A stretch of DNA of 64,000 nucleotides, from contig CACVBU010000758.1 of assembly GCA_902728285.1 (NCBI GenBank), positions 1,671,768-1,735,767 of the forward strand, read 5' to 3'. The position numbers were made by a program, and so were the translations under genes. Positions 52,941-64,000 of the stretch are shown in pieces. The stretch comes from Clytia hemisphaerica (taxonomy: Eukaryota; Cnidaria; Hydrozoa; Leptothecata; Clytiidae). The first letter of the stretch is position 1. Every line of letters begins with the position of its first letter. The notes under the pieces are model-generated. The model saw only the letters and a list, made by a program, of their open reading frames with translations, was not told the origin of the DNA and ran no database searches.

Positions 52941-55900
52941 CTGTGAAGAAAAATGGTTGTTGTGTTTAAAAATATATGATAAAAGATACTATGTATTATC
53001 TGAATCGAGGGGTAAATCACTCGAAAAAGTAGAAAAATGGTGTACAAGATTTGTGATTTATTTTTGATTTATTCCTTATTTATAAAATTGTGTACGAGAT
53101 TTGCCCCTCGATCTAAATCCTAACCGAAAACGTTCATAAATGCTGCATGTTTTTTTTTTATAAGCAAGTGTCTGCTCCTATATCAGACTCGCATTATGCT
53201 TAGTATTCTATTGTTCTCCAACAATAGAGCCATTATTTAGGTACCCAAAACTGAGCCTGCATATGCTTATAAACGCTATGCTTATAAAAGAAAAAACATG
53301 TATTCAATACCCCTAATATGCGTGTTTTTACGTGCAATTTTCAATATCAAAAGCTTATAACTCAATCACTACAAGACCCGATTTAAAAATCTTTGCCTCG
53401 AATTTTAACTTAACTACTTTGTCTCATTAGTAACCTTATTTGCTCAGCAAAGACTTTGTTCTGTCTAAGCTGACCACAAAACGTGAAATGTCTTTGAAAG
53501 TCACCCAATGAAACGAGAATTAAAGATTCCTGTGATTAGGAAACTAACCTTTTGAATACTACCCAATGAAGTATAAGCCCGAAGGGATAGAATCGAATCT
53601 CCTTGGTAGTATTTGAAGCCACTAAATCCTACCAAAGTTGCGCAGCCTTGAGCTGCCCGTGTGGTTTTTATACAAATTCCGGATTGAAAGTAAAAACTTT
53701 CCGCTAGATTAAAAAAAAATACCACTCGAAAAAAAAGAAATCGTTAAATTCAATCCGCCATCAAAGATATGGCGCATATTTTAAGGCTTCACTTTTTCTT
53801 GCCTCAGAAAGGTTAAAGATTCGCCTCTAGCCCTTCGTGCTTAAAACTCAATGATACTACCCACCTTGATATCATTAATTGCAAACCAATATACATACAC
53901 CTTCTAACGCAAAAATATTTTCAAAATGTTTTTTCTTCGCCGAAAATAAGGTCTTCAAAGTTGAAATACTGTTCTTCTTAAAAGTCTTCATTTTCTTCTT
54001 CATCAAAATTTTTCATTATGATTTTTAAATTTTCAGATTCAGGAATAGTTGGCCTAACAGAAAATGTATAACATGCCATAGTCTTTTTGGCTAAATCAGG
54101 CAAAAATCTATATTTTGTAAATGGCAAGTATGAAAAATTCACTACACAGAGCCCTTTAGGCTTAAAACTCAAAAAGTTAATAACATCTTAAAAAGTTTTA
54201 GATGTTCTTATAAAAGAAGGTGTACACGAATGGAAAAAGATTATCTCAGCTACTATATCATTGAGACAATGAATCTCAGGGATCGATCGAAAAATCCCAA
54301 TCAAAATAAACTATCGAAACCGCTAACCAAATCTAAATATTATCTTAACCATTTAGGTTTTCAGAAAAAACGGATTTTTAAAAATTTTCTGAAGATATTT
54401 ACAAACACCATCTTTTCCGTTCATGTCAGTTTATCAGGCACTTATAGTGAAAGTCTGAATCCCAAACCTCTATAGATATATACTTTCTATAAGAAACTCT
54501 TTTCGTTAGAGGACGAACAGAATCCTACTAAAGTGATAAGAAAGGTATTACTTTATTGGAACTAATTTTAGCGGGAACTAATTTTAGCGTTTTTCCAATT
54601 CTTTGGCAAAACCGCGAAGATTTGAACCCACGAAATACAACTTTTTCCAATTTTATCAAAAAATTTGAAAAATCCCTAGGAAAATGAAAGAAATTTGTCC
54701 AAAAAAGGGCTAAACCGCGAAAATTAAAACCCGCGAAATGCAATTTTCCCGATTTTTTTTCGACCGCAAATATGAGTTCCCGGGAAAATTAGTTACAATA
54801 AGGTACTTTCAAACAAAGAAAACATCACTATAACCAGCTATAACTTTTCCAAGAAAGATAGTTTCTTCAAATGTGGACTAAATCTTATTTCTGTTACACA
54901 AATATATTTCTAGTTCATTCTCTTCTCAGTCAGTCATGGAGAAACTAGAAGTCTAGAAATTACACGTTTTCGTTTATAAGAACATCCACTTTTTGAAGCC
55001 TAAAAATGTTCTTAACATGTTCTTGTTTTCGCCATTTTTTGAGTATTTTTGTCCATTTTCCTAAGAAATTCAGTGTTTTAGAGTCCGCAAAGCCTTAAAA
55101 ATGTTCTTAACTTGCTTTTAACATTTTGGCCATCGAAGTTCTTATATAGTTTGTTCTAAAAAAAACATGTATTTATTTCTCTGTAATTCAAACAACCTAA
55201 ATAATTCATTAGATTAAATTCTACTTACGAAGTTGGTTGCCAATAAATCGCAAAGCATTAATCTCAGTGTGGGTGCAACCACCAATGAAAACCACTAAAA
55301 CTGTTTTCAGCGCCATTTGAGATGGTTTGAAATTGCTCTGAGTTTCTGAAAAATACAACAAGAATAACTGCTTTTAAAATAGACATCTTAGTGAAGGGGG
55401 GGGGGGGTGGGTAAGCCCTACTTATTATGGGAGCTGACCCTTGAAGACCACGACGTAAAGCAGTTAATATTTAAAATAGGTTTGGTATCAGTCATAGATG
55501 AGTATGAGGTTTTTTCGAGATTTCTTTGCATACGGTCACCCCTAATTAAGAAAAGTGGTATATTTAGACATGAACATTACGCTAGATCGGGGCAAATGTT
55601 GTCTTCTATGGACCATTTTTCTCAAAAAATTCTGATTTTTACACAACGAAAGTAAAAAAGCTTCATGATTTTAGTGCTGCCCCCAATGAGACTTGATAAG
55701 AATCTCACAATGTTTCAAAGAAAAAACATTCTTAATGAAAAATTTGAGCGATTCTATCTAGTTTTTGGGCAGAAAAAATATTTCAAAGATCAATCTTACG
55801 CCTAGCAGAGGAACCAGCTTTGTATTCCGTGGCGGGAATTTGTAACGTTTTCAACATTTCTTCCACACCTCCGACGTATGGTTTGGTCAGCAACTACATA

Positions 55901-57442
55901 AAACGAAACATAAAAGAAACGCGTTATATACAGCTTTTTATAAGAACAAACTATATTAGAACATAAGGCTTCGATGGCCAAAATGTTAAAAACAAGTTAA
56001 GAACATTCAAAGGCTTTGAGGACTCTAGAACACCGAATTTCATAGGGAAATTGACAAAAATGCTCAAAAAAGGTAAAAATAATCCCAAGGTTTAAAAAAT
56101 TTTGGATTTTTTTATCAAAAAAAACATCTACAGTTTTTTAGTGTTGATCCACAAGGTGTGATCGTCTTGGTGGCTTTAACGACTTCAACAACGCACTGGT
56201 AGTATTATACTCTATTAAAAAATGACGGTACGTGTGGCCCAAAATTAGGTTTTTGAAATCAGACCCTTACAGTTCATTTTCTTGAAATTCTTTGACCATT
56301 TTAAGGCAAAATATTGTATTGTAGTAGCAAAATAGTGTACTCTTTCTCATCTTTGCTCATTTCGACCCTTACAGTGCACTTTAAAAGCTTGGAAAAAAGA
56401 CCCCTAAGGGTCGCACATACGGTAGGTCGTTTACCTTTAGTGCCCACCCCCCCTCCATACACCTCGGGACTAGTAGAAAAAAATTGATATCGATCACTGG
56501 GCTTGTCGAAAAGAAACCGCTGTAATTTAACACAATATTACTGGATTCCAATGAGTTTAAGAATCTTGCATTATCTGAAGTTTGGGAAGTGATTTTCCAA
56601 CATGGAGTATTTGATAATGATATTCCAGGAAATAAGGTCATTATTAGGAAGCCCACCCTAGATTTCACTTTCTCAAACATAAAAAACCCAGACTTTTCTA
56701 CCAAAATGATACACGCCCTGGAATGTAAACCATAGAATAATGTAGTCATAAACTTAAAAAGATCATAATCTTATGCTAAGTATGAGACAAAGACGATAAC
56801 ACCTTTGTCAATATTTTATGTTCAGGATTGATCAAAGAAGTTCTTGATAAAAGTACTCTTTTCTTTGGCATTTTGTATGATTTTAGCTCAGTGTCGATCA
56901 AAATTAAAGAGGGCAATTTTCAAGGATGTTAAAACTTTTCACGATGGGATGGTATGTTTCAATTATTACTTCTATTTCTAATAGCCCCCCCTGGGAAACC
57001 AAAACACCTTTTTATATTTTTGTAAATTGCAACTTGAATCTCGAACGCGCATAACAATATAAATCTTTGAATATTGTGTGTGAAAAGTAACCTGTTCAAC
57101 AATTTTGACGAGGAAGGGTGTATATGCACCACCAAAAACATAGGATAAATCTTTTGGTACTGGACCCTTGCTTGCTGCTTCTGGTGATTTTGGGATCTGT
57201 CAGATATGAAAAAAATCAAACTTTTATCAACAATTTAAAAACTTTGTAAGAAACTTTCGTAAAACTTATAGAAGGTGTTGCCATGGAAAAACGACGGAAA
57301 AATTTCTCCCAAGGTTAAATTTTGGCGGTTGCCAACAATGAAAAAATCAGTAAATCTTGTGCAATTTTTCAAATTCGAGAGATTAATTAGCAATACTCAC
57401 CAAGTTAAACTTCTTTCGTGATTTTGGAAACAGATTTCTTTT
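52870..57442 (-). CDS. VPS33B: VPS33B, C-terminal five exons (Sec1/Munc18 family)
   Basis: Sec1/Munc18 protein. In animals VPS33B pairs with VIPAS39 to tether endosomal and lysosome-related membranes and bind SNAREs. Exons 57,401-57,442, 57,092-57,196, 55,800-55,893, 55,229-55,345 and 52,870-52,940 join in phase (142 codons plus stop). Diagnostic segments are KKFNLIPKSP, DLSYVFGGAYTPFLVKIVEQ, VLVVFIGGCTHTEINALRFI and YRFIILTTA. The GGCT (rather than GGVT) and YRF(I)xLTTA strings match VPS33B better than VPS33A as I remember them. The N-terminal three quarters (about 475 residues in the human protein) are not found up to 64,000. A plus-strand TTTATT (minus AATAAA) at 52,313-52,318 could end the transcript. 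Confidence 0.88.
53562..53853. mobile_element. CCAATGAAGTATAAGCCCGAAGGG MITE copy 1
   Basis: About 290 bases. Inverted copy of 60,362-60,649 (GATTCGATTCTAG, ACCAAAGTTGCGC, GGATTGAAT..AAA). Ends read CCAATGAAG and CTAGCCCTTCGTG. Confidence 0.65.
54136..54214. mobile_element. TAAGAACA MITE, partial
   Basis: Only the CTCAAAAAGTTAATAACATC right part remains, ending TCTTATAAAAGAAGGTGTA. Confidence 0.4.
54551..54802. mobile_element. TTATTGGAACTAATTTT MITE copy 2
   Basis: CTTTATTGGAACTAATTTTA to AAAATTAGTTACAATAAG. Shares GGAAAATGAAA.AAATTTGTCC with 36,400-36,420. Confidence 0.72.
54960..55163 (-). mobile_element. TAAGAACA MITE copy (minus)
   Basis: Inverted copy with ATGTTCTTAACATGTTCTTG and GGCCATCGAAGTTCTTATAT. 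Lies in the last VPS33B intron. Confidence 0.65.
55229..55345 (-). CDS. VPS33B: VPS33B exon (FIGGCTHTEINALRF)
   Basis: Carries VLVVFIGGCTHTEINALRFI, the most conserved C-terminal motif of the Vps33 family. Phase 1 in and phase 1 out (CTTC|GTAAGT). Confidence 0.92.
55800..55893 (-). CDS. VPS33B: VPS33B exon (LLTKPYVGGVEEML)
   Basis: 31 codons plus one base. Begins LLTKPYVGGVEEMLKTL, the amphipathic segment after the FGGAY motif, and ends SSAR at a GTAAGA donor. Confidence 0.85.
55942..56135 (+). mobile_element. TAAGAACA MITE copy (plus)
   Basis: ATAAGAACAAACTATATTAG start and AAGGCTTCGATGGCCAAAAT. It begins about 50 bases from a VPS33B exon. Confidence 0.65.
56215..56465. repeat. CCCTTACAGTGCA-type repeat, copy 2
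   Basis: GACGGTACGTGTGGCCCAAA at left and GGGTCGCACATACGGTAGG at right, with ACCCTTACAGT units. Poly-C run at 56,446. Confidence 0.45.
56526..56735 (+). other. Unassigned 70-codon frame in VPS33B intron
   Basis: Open plus-strand frame containing SEVWEVIFQHGVFDNDIPGN and KNPDFSTKMIHALECKP. Reads like protein but I cannot assign it. Possibly a retroelement fragment. Confidence 0.2.
57092..57196 (-). CDS. VPS33B: VPS33B exon (YVFGGAYTP)
   Basis: 35 codons in phase 0. Contains VPKDLSYVFGGAYTPFL and ends VEQ|GTTACT. The FGGAY-x-P motif is characteristic of Sec1/Munc18 proteins. Confidence 0.9.
57401..57442 (-). CDS. VPS33B: VPS33B exon (KRNLFPKSRKKFNL)
   Basis: 42 bases, phase 0 on both sides. 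The acceptor is TTCTTTAG and the donor AACTTG|GTGAGT. Corresponds to the KR...SKKLNL segment of VPS33B. Confidence 0.82.
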
Positions 57443-59365
57443 CTAAAGAATAAAGTAAAAAATTATTACTCATTTGGACTTGACAACAAATGATTTCGGT
57501 TTTTTTACGACGGAAATTTCTTAAAAATAAAATTCAATATTTGGTCAACCCTTTTCATGCCGGTATTCTTTAGCGTTATTTTTTAGCCTTCGACGGTCGA
57601 AGGGCCGGCATAATATGAAACGGTGTAAAAATGGCTTAACCTTTGTGGTTTTTTCAACCTCAAGGCGAAATTAACTTTTAACAATTTTTACATGAATCAT
57701 TTTGAATTAGTTGTTATTACAAGAAGGAAGCTAATTAATAGCTATGTCTATCTCATGCTATGTCTTCAAAATTTCGCAAGGAGCCTCGATCTTCAAACAA
57801 AAAATTCAAAATTTTGGGATGCAAATCCTAGTCAATGTTCGCCGTCAATTTAGCGACTTTCATAAAGATTCGGCGTAATTTATGATCCTTATTGGTATTG
57901 CTTAGAAGTCGGGCGATAGCAAACAACCGACGCTTCAAAGTGTTTTGTCATGGTGAAAAAACTGTAGAACGATCTAGAGATAGAATAAATCTAAATTATT
58001 AACGAGCCATCGAGCTATGAAGAGAACATTTTGCGCTTGGAATAAAGACTTAGAAATAGAAAGAATTAGAAATTAGAAATTTGATATAGATGACATGCCG
58101 AAATTAAACCCAGAGACGGAAAAGTCTGCAGAGTTGGGGATCTCCGCAGAGTGAAATAAACAAACCGCGGTGAGCGGCGCACCCGGACGCGGATATCTAA
58201 TGAACTTTTTGTATATATTTATTTGGATTTTATTGTTGGTATCGTGTTTTAATATTGAGTACTTATTATGAACTAAATTCGTGTTCACTCTTTTGAGCCT
58301 TGACTTAGGAACTACAAAGGGTACCAACCCGTCTCCTTACCTTCCAGCGGTAAGTCAGGCCGATATCTGGCAAAAACTTTTAAATATAAATTTTGTTGTC
58401 ATTTGCTCGAGCATGGCCAGCTTCGAGCACCACGACAGTTTACATAGGGACGGTGTAAAAGGGCAACAAATAGAATGTTTAATACCCTTTCCTTTCCTTC
58501 CTTGAACCACAATATTCATGATAAATAACCCCAAAGTAAGAATTAAAACGTGTCCGGGTGTCAAAAATCTTATGGGTGCAATTCCTTATTGATAGTCTTA
58601 TTGGTTTTATTCAATTGAAACTTTGGGTTTTCTGAAAAGCGAGACAGCCACACCTAAAGTGATTTTATAGCGGATATGAATATAAAATATCGCGACAAAT
58701 TTTTCAGCTTCAATTCAATTTTAATAAAATAAATCAAAAAAGGTCCCCTTCCAAATGAAGAATCATTTTTAATAAAAACGGGACTCTCTCTAAGGCTTTA
58801 TGAATAAATGAAATAAGGGAGTTCATCAAAAGTGAAGATTTCCGATGAAGATATCATTCAATTCATCTTCACAAGCTTCTAGTTTCCATTTATATGCCAT
58901 TTCACAGTCGAAAAGATGGTTGAATGGTTGAATTTATTGTGCTGATGAATCTCATTGATGAGATAATCTAAAGATTTAGTTTTTATAAAATAAGAGTGAT
59001 TTCGTTTGCTTACTCATCAATTTTTATTCACAAGCTTTTTCACATTGGATTGACACAATTGTGGAGCAAGATTGATCAGAAACATTTAAAGCCCTAAAGG
59101 TTAGGGAAAGTTTCAGCATCGAAAAGTTTTGATTTTGGAGTTTCCCATGACCACGCGCAACGGTTTAAAAAAATAAAAGGTCTGATCCCATCCCTTGTAT
59201 TGGGGTTTGTCGGGTTGTCGGTTTGTAAGCGCATTTGAATCCTGGGGATGTCGACACATCAAAGGACCACTACCTTAAGTGGATTATTTTTCGCATTGAC
59301 GAAGAAGTTAAGTGAAGTCAATTCGAAAAATAATCGAAAGGGATCAGTTCTCTTTTTTTTCAAAA
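57443..59365. other. Upstream of the found VPS33B exons, no exon assigned
   Basis: The preceding VPS33B exons should lie here or further right. A 26-base exon-like piece on the minus strand (58,341-58,366, IGLTYRWK between TTTTTGCCAG and GTAAGG) does not match VPS33B. Otherwise AT-rich, with CGAAGGGCC near 57,598. Confidence 0.3.
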
Positions 59366-59371
59366 CCGTTG

Positions 59372-59487
59372 CGCGCCCAGCTGGCACACAACGTTGTTTC
59401 AACGTTTATCTAATGTTCACAACGTCCATATAACGTTAAATGAACGTTGAAACAACGTTGTGTGAATGTTGTTGCCGGCTGGGCGCG
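59372..59487. mobile_element. AACGTTGTTTCAACGTT palindromic MITE
   Basis: CGCGCCCAGCTGGCACACAA to GCCGGCTGGGCGCG with CAACGTTGTTTCAACGTTTA and its inverse. A diverged half-copy without these ends is at about 28,405-28,480. Confidence 0.7.
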
Positions 59488-60361
59488 GTCATGCAAAACT
59501 CCATACAGTAATCCCATTTGGAAATTGAGAATCCAAAATTTTTGTGTGGAAACTTTTTTAACCAATTTTCCTAGTGTGTTTTTATTGTTTTTATAAAACT
59601 TTTGATGTTAAATTTTGGCGAGGACTAATTTTCGCAAAAATGTCCAAAATCCGCAAGAATCACGAACATTTATCCACACCAAATTCAATCCACTTAAGGT
59701 AGCCTATTGATGAAGACCTATTGATCAAAGATTCAGGACGACCGCAAATCCACCAGCGGAAAATCAGGTTGAATTTGCAATTAAATTGCTTAACAATGAG
59801 TATTTGAAATGAAAATCGTTTTGTCAGTGACTTATCAGTTTCGCAAAAAAGAGACATTTTGAAATTTCACGATTGATTATACTTGGTGATAAATAAAGTC
59901 TTATCACAGACAGATGAAAGATATAGTTTGCGAGATAAAGTATAAGTATTACGTTAAAGATTGGCGGCGAGATGAAATAAAACTAAACCGAAGAAAAAAA
60001 AGCTAATTTAAAACATTCATAAAATGAAGAAAATGTCCATATACGGACAATGTAATTGAAGCACGAAGTCATCGCCGAAACAATGTTTTTTCAGATTACT
60101 GAAAGATCTTGCTACTTTTAGATACCTTTAGATATCTATGCAGTTTGAAAGGTTGAAAGACAAAACCGGTCATTTCTTTTGTCCATATACTTGAGAAAAA
60201 ATAATCAGCGAAATCATTAATATTGGCCTTCTCTGGCTGGGTGGAGGTTGATTCTGCTGACGTTTGTCAGTGTATAAAAGCCATGTCAAAAGTAACAAAT
60301 AATTATTTAAAGTACTGAAAATGAGATGTTTTATTCTATATCCGCACAGGGGGCGGGAGAA

Positions 60362-60649
60362 CCAATGAAGTAGCTCGAAGGGCTGGAATAGAATCTTTAG
60401 CCTTTCTCAGGCAAGAAAAAGTGAAGCCTTAAAATATGCGCCGTATTTTTGACGACGGATTGAATCTAGCAATTCTTTTGTTTTCGAGTGATATTTTTTT
60501 CAAAATTCAGCGGCAAGTGTTGGTTTCAATCTGTCATTTGTGTAAAAACCAGGCGGGTCGCGCTAGGCCGCGCAACTTTGGTAGGATTTGTTGTTTCAAA
60601 TCCTACCAAGGAGATTCGATTCTAGCCCTTTGGGTTTATACTTCATTGG
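60362..60649. mobile_element. CCAATGAAGTA..CGAAGGGCT MITE copy 2
   Basis: CCAATGAAGTAGCTCGAAGG to CCCTTTGGGTTTATACTTCA then TTGG. The plus-strand open frame across it is repeat sequence. Confidence 0.7.
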
Positions 60650-61054
60650 AGCGAACCTTTTCAAGCCAAAGAAAATTCTAGAAAGTGTGCAGATATCACC
60701 TGGAAAAATGGTGAAATTTGCAAAAAAAAACCCTGGAAAAAGGAATCTTTTGTTCTTGTAAAAAATTTCCTTTTAAAGTTGGTGAGCTAAAATGATTTTT
60801 TTTACCCATTAGGAATTTTTCAAAAAACATTATAATCTCCTTGAAACTTTAATTTCATAAACGAGCTTAAAAAATTACCCCTTGAAAAAGAAACATGGGA
60901 TGATGATGCTTTGTCATCCAGGTCCCTGAAAAATTTTAAAAGCCTCTATGAAAAATGCAAAGATTTCCCTTAAACCTCTTGTATTCTTCTTAAAGACCCT
61001 TTTGAAAATGTTCGTCAACCCCCTTGTATGAATATGAAATGGAATGACCCAATG

Positions 61055-61360
61055 CAGGGGGGGGGGTACTACCCTTGTCGACCGACGGGGGTGCTCCGCT
61101 GAGGTTCGAAAAATGGACCCTACGTGGGACTCAAAATTTGCGAAAAAAGTGACCCTGAATGGGACTGAAATTTCAAAATTTTCTCAAATTTTCTACTTTT
61201 CCCCAAATTTTCCAAAAATAGGCACCCTACGAGGGACTGACTTTTCTATTTTGGTGTTTTTTGCGACCCTGCCTGGGACTCGTTGAGGTTAAAAAAGGTA
61301 CCCTGACCAGCGGGGCATCCCCGTAACCCATCTTGCCCTAGTACCCCCCCCCCCCCCCGG
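61055..61360. mobile_element. Poly-G/poly-C bounded MITE, copy of 51,328
   Basis: CAGGGGGGGGGGTACTACCC to CTAGTACCCCCCCC and a long C-run. The interior matches 51,328-51,598 closely, including GGCACCCTACG and the GGGGTGCTCCGCTGAGG inverted pair, plus one extra internal unit. Confidence 0.78.
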
Positions 61361-61917
61361 AACCAATGTTTTGTTCCCCGCTACAAATAGGTGTCAAGTA
61401 ATTTTAAAAGTAATTTCCAGATAGAGTCTTTGGCTTTAACTTCAAATTTATATTTAATAAATATTTGTCACGTGACAATTTATATATCTTCTCGTTATTA
61501 AAAAAAGGTCCTCTTCAAAGATTTTTTAATCAAAAATTTTCATCAAGGTAGATTATATGGAGTAGACAAATTATTTAATGAAAACTTTTTGCGGACTTTT
61601 CATATGATGTTTTTTTGGGTCAATATGGCGAATCTTTTTATTAAAAACGAGCTCTACATTCATCCGTTATCAAAGGTTGAGATGAAATGTTGTAAGCTCA
61701 GTTAAGAACCTTTAAACTTTCTTTTTAAATGAAAAACTAAAGTTATGAAAAGGGAATCAGAAAATAGGCTAGAAATCAAAGGGAAATGAAAAACAGAGGT
61801 CCTTTTGGCTTTTGAAAAAACGGGCCATATTTCAAAAGTAATTAGTTTATCACAAATTTGCTTTCAATGGGATAAACAGCAGAAAGATCTGAAGTAGGTG
61901 TTTCCACATATCTATAA

Positions 61918-62140
61918 ATCACGAAGGGCTAGATGTCGTGCTTTAAGTCATCGCAGGCAAAAAAAAATGAATATCGCAAAAAAATATTGCTGCTATTGTT
62001 TTCGGATACCCGCGAAGCTTCTGATTGGTTAAGCGCTGTAATTTTATTGTAATGTCACGTGACATAAGTAGGATTTCCTACCTAACCACGGCACACTTTT
62101 CAGCCAAAGAACGACATCTAACCCTTCGTGCTTTATAAAT
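61918..62140. mobile_element. CGAAGGGCTAGA MITE copy 2
   Basis: CACGAAGGGCTAGATGTCGT to CGACATCTAACCCTTCGTG, clear inverted ends. Same family as 31,066. Confidence 0.75.
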
Positions 62141-62144
62141 CTGA

Positions 62145-62970
62145 AGTAGGTCCATTAGTAAAATGATTTTTGAGTATAGAATTTGTAGTAAGTCGAAGTT
62201 GCGGTTCATATTACAACAAATGCAATATCATATTATTATGTAGAGTAGAGGGTGCTGTATGAAACTAAAATTTGCATTTGTCGCGAAAAATATTTACTAA
62301 AGTTAAAATGATACCAAGTCTCAATTTACTAAATGGAATGAAAAGTTTTGTCTTGTAAAATCTTCTAGTTTCAGACGGGTCTTTTTCTAGTTTCACGTAA
62401 AGTGAAAAGCAGTGTGACAGAGCTAATATGGTTTTGATTCTCAAGGTAGAGTAGATTATTATTTTTCGAGAAAGACCCGGGAAAGTCGGGTACTAAGATT
62501 GTAGAAAATCTGATATAAATCGGGCTCTGAATCTTTAATATTTTAATTAAGAAGTAACACTTAGGAGAGAGTGCTACAGAAACATTTTCTTTGAACTTCC
62601 AGGCTTCAATGGACAGTTTTCTTAATTTTACCCCTAAGGAAATTTCAGAAAATTTGTACGTTATTACAGGCATCACCCATGACCTAGAGCTTTGCTTTTT
62701 AGTGTTACTAACACTTCTAGTAATGAGAGGCACATCGCTACCAGCAATGAAAGGAATTTTATATTTGAAAATTTCCTAAACCTAAATAATTTTAATCGAG
62801 AGAAATGACCCAACAAATATATCAGTAAAACCTAGTAAAGACTATTTTTAGAAATTTCACAGGTTTGTTATATGTGAACTACTGTAAGAGATAATATCAC
62901 CTTGCTTTGAATGAGGTTGATTCCAATATGGAAAACTCATCTCGCAAGTTATTTGATACATTCATTCTAT
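62145..62970. other. No gene recognised
   Basis: A 120-codon minus frame (62,371-62,733) and a 62-codon plus frame overlap here. Neither has recognisable domains or convincing splice partners. Confidence 0.3.
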
Positions 62971-62971
62971 A

Positions 62972-63213
62972 ACTACACGTTTTTTTATAAGAACAGCCGA
63001 AAAATTTTAAGCCTTCCGATGTTCTTAGCTTTTTGAGTTTTAAGCCTATAAATGTTCTTAACATGTTCTTATTTTTGCCATTTTGTGAGTATTTTTGTTC
63101 ATTTTCCTTTGAAATCGGGTAGTTCAAGGTCTGCAAAGCCTTAAAATGTTCTTAGCTTATTCTTAACAATTCTGCCATAGGAATCTTATGTTCTTATATA
63201 GTTTGTTCTTATT
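62972..63213 (-). mobile_element. TAAGAACA MITE copy (minus), right-hand
   Basis: TTTTTTTATAAGAACAGCCG to GTTCTTATATAGTTTGTTCT, with ATGTTCTTAACATGTTCTTA inside. Confidence 0.7.
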
Positions 63214-63364
63214 AAAAAATCGGGATCACTTTACATTCAAATTTTAATTTAATGTAAAGGATTTTACACAATCTCAAGTTGTGATACTGGCTAAATAATG
63301 ATCTTAAAATGACTTTTTCACGGAGATACAAAAAAACATTATCATTGAACTAGGATAGAAGTAG

Positions 63365-63569
63365 CCCAGGGGGTACTAGGGTTGGCGGATGAGGAGTATG
63401 TGCGGACGGGACCTCCAAAAACCGACCCTTAGAGAGACTTTTTTGAAAAATTTTCTTTGATTTTTGAAAAAAGTGGTACCCTTAGAGAAACTTTGAAGGG
63501 TGAAAAAACCGACCCTTACCGTCCGCACATCCCCAGTACCCATTTATGCCTAAGTATCCCCCCCCCCGG
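63365..63569. mobile_element. Poly-G/poly-C bounded MITE, copy of 6,497
   Basis: CCCAGGGGGTACTAGGGTTG to TATCCCCCCCCCCGG. Two or three CCCTTAGAGAGACTTT units and inverted GTGCGGACGG / CCGTCCGCAC. Confidence 0.72.
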
Positions 63570-64000
63570 AGTAGTATTACAAGAGACAAGGTCCGTTTAT
63601 GTTTTTCCCTAAATTTCGGCACTAAAATATTGCGAGAAATTGTTTTCGATTTCAGCTTAAGATTGTAAAGCTAATGCTTCTCACAATTAGTTCTCCAGAT
63701 TTTAAAAAGGAAATAACAACTGAAAAAGTATTAATGTCTGTTAATTAAGCAACCTTAAAATAACGTTAGAAATCTCATGTCTCTGGGGGGTGGTCAAAAA
63801 TGTCCGGGGATCAACTCTTGAAAAAGTTTTATTCTCCGCATTGTATTCTATTAGAAATTCAAATGAAGTTGGTTACGGTTTTTCTAGGTTGTGGTTTTAG
63901 GATAAATACACAACTTCCTGTTGTGATATTTTCTTATTATTTATTGTGGTGGTTTTTCTAACGGTCTACAGATGAATGATGCCCATTTAAGAATAAGTGT

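Noticed and set aside
58341-58366. Possible 26-base exon (IGLTYRWK) with good splice sites
   Set aside because: It does not match VPS33B and no in-phase partner was found; too short to support alone.
62371-62733. 120-codon minus frame
   Set aside because: No recognisable motif, no matching splice partner and AT-rich low-complexity composition. Not called as VPS33B.

Overview
The window looks like nuclear DNA of an invertebrate animal. It is AT-rich, its genes are split into many short exons with GT-AG introns, and the introns and intergenic DNA are packed with small inverted-repeat elements (MITEs), foldbacks and microsatellites. I cannot name the species. A cnidarian, sponge or other marine invertebrate would fit, but this is inference.

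Region 1 (about 521-40,394, minus strand) is one very large gene. I assembled 35 coding exons (40,364 down to 521, about 6.5 kb, about 2,178 codons) encoding a poly(ADP-ribose) polymerase. The order is: nuclear-type basic N-terminus, BAH/Tudor-like module, acidic and lysine-rich linkers, a long ankyrin-repeat array, WGR domain, PARP regulatory (helical) domain, and the first residues of the catalytic domain. The rest of the catalytic domain lies off the left edge. This is the architecture of nematode PME-5/PARP-2-type ankyrin PARPs rather than of tankyrase, which has SAM and no WGR. Three exon junctions (14/15, 17/18, 33/34) are uncertain. A possible plus-strand gene (335-878) is interleaved with the last two minus-strand exons.

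Region 2 (about 40,395-52,800) is a transposon-rich intergenic block. It holds the PARP 5' UTR and probable promoter, a LINE-like fragment, several terminal-inverted-repeat elements, a decayed DNA transposon with helix-turn-helix and C-terminal domain remnants (45,496-48,417), and a hAT-like non-autonomous element with an 8-bp target duplication (49,343-50,664).

Region 3 (52,870-57,442, minus strand) carries the last five coding exons of a Sec1/Munc18 protein whose sequence matches VPS33B. The 5' exons were not found and are probably interrupted by large introns or lie beyond 64,000. From 57,443 to 64,000 I see only repeats and unassigned DNA.

The most interesting signals are structural. They are a tRNA-derived SINE whose target duplication copied the PARP splice donor, a nested MITE whose insertion is proved by empty-site copies in the same window, a 600-bp foldback, MITE families bounded by poly-G/poly-C ends that enclose tandem arrays, a 1.6-kb element built from about 470-bp tandem units, and a recent X-Y-X duplication between introns. 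I did not find evidence for a defence system, CRISPR array or other new molecular machine.
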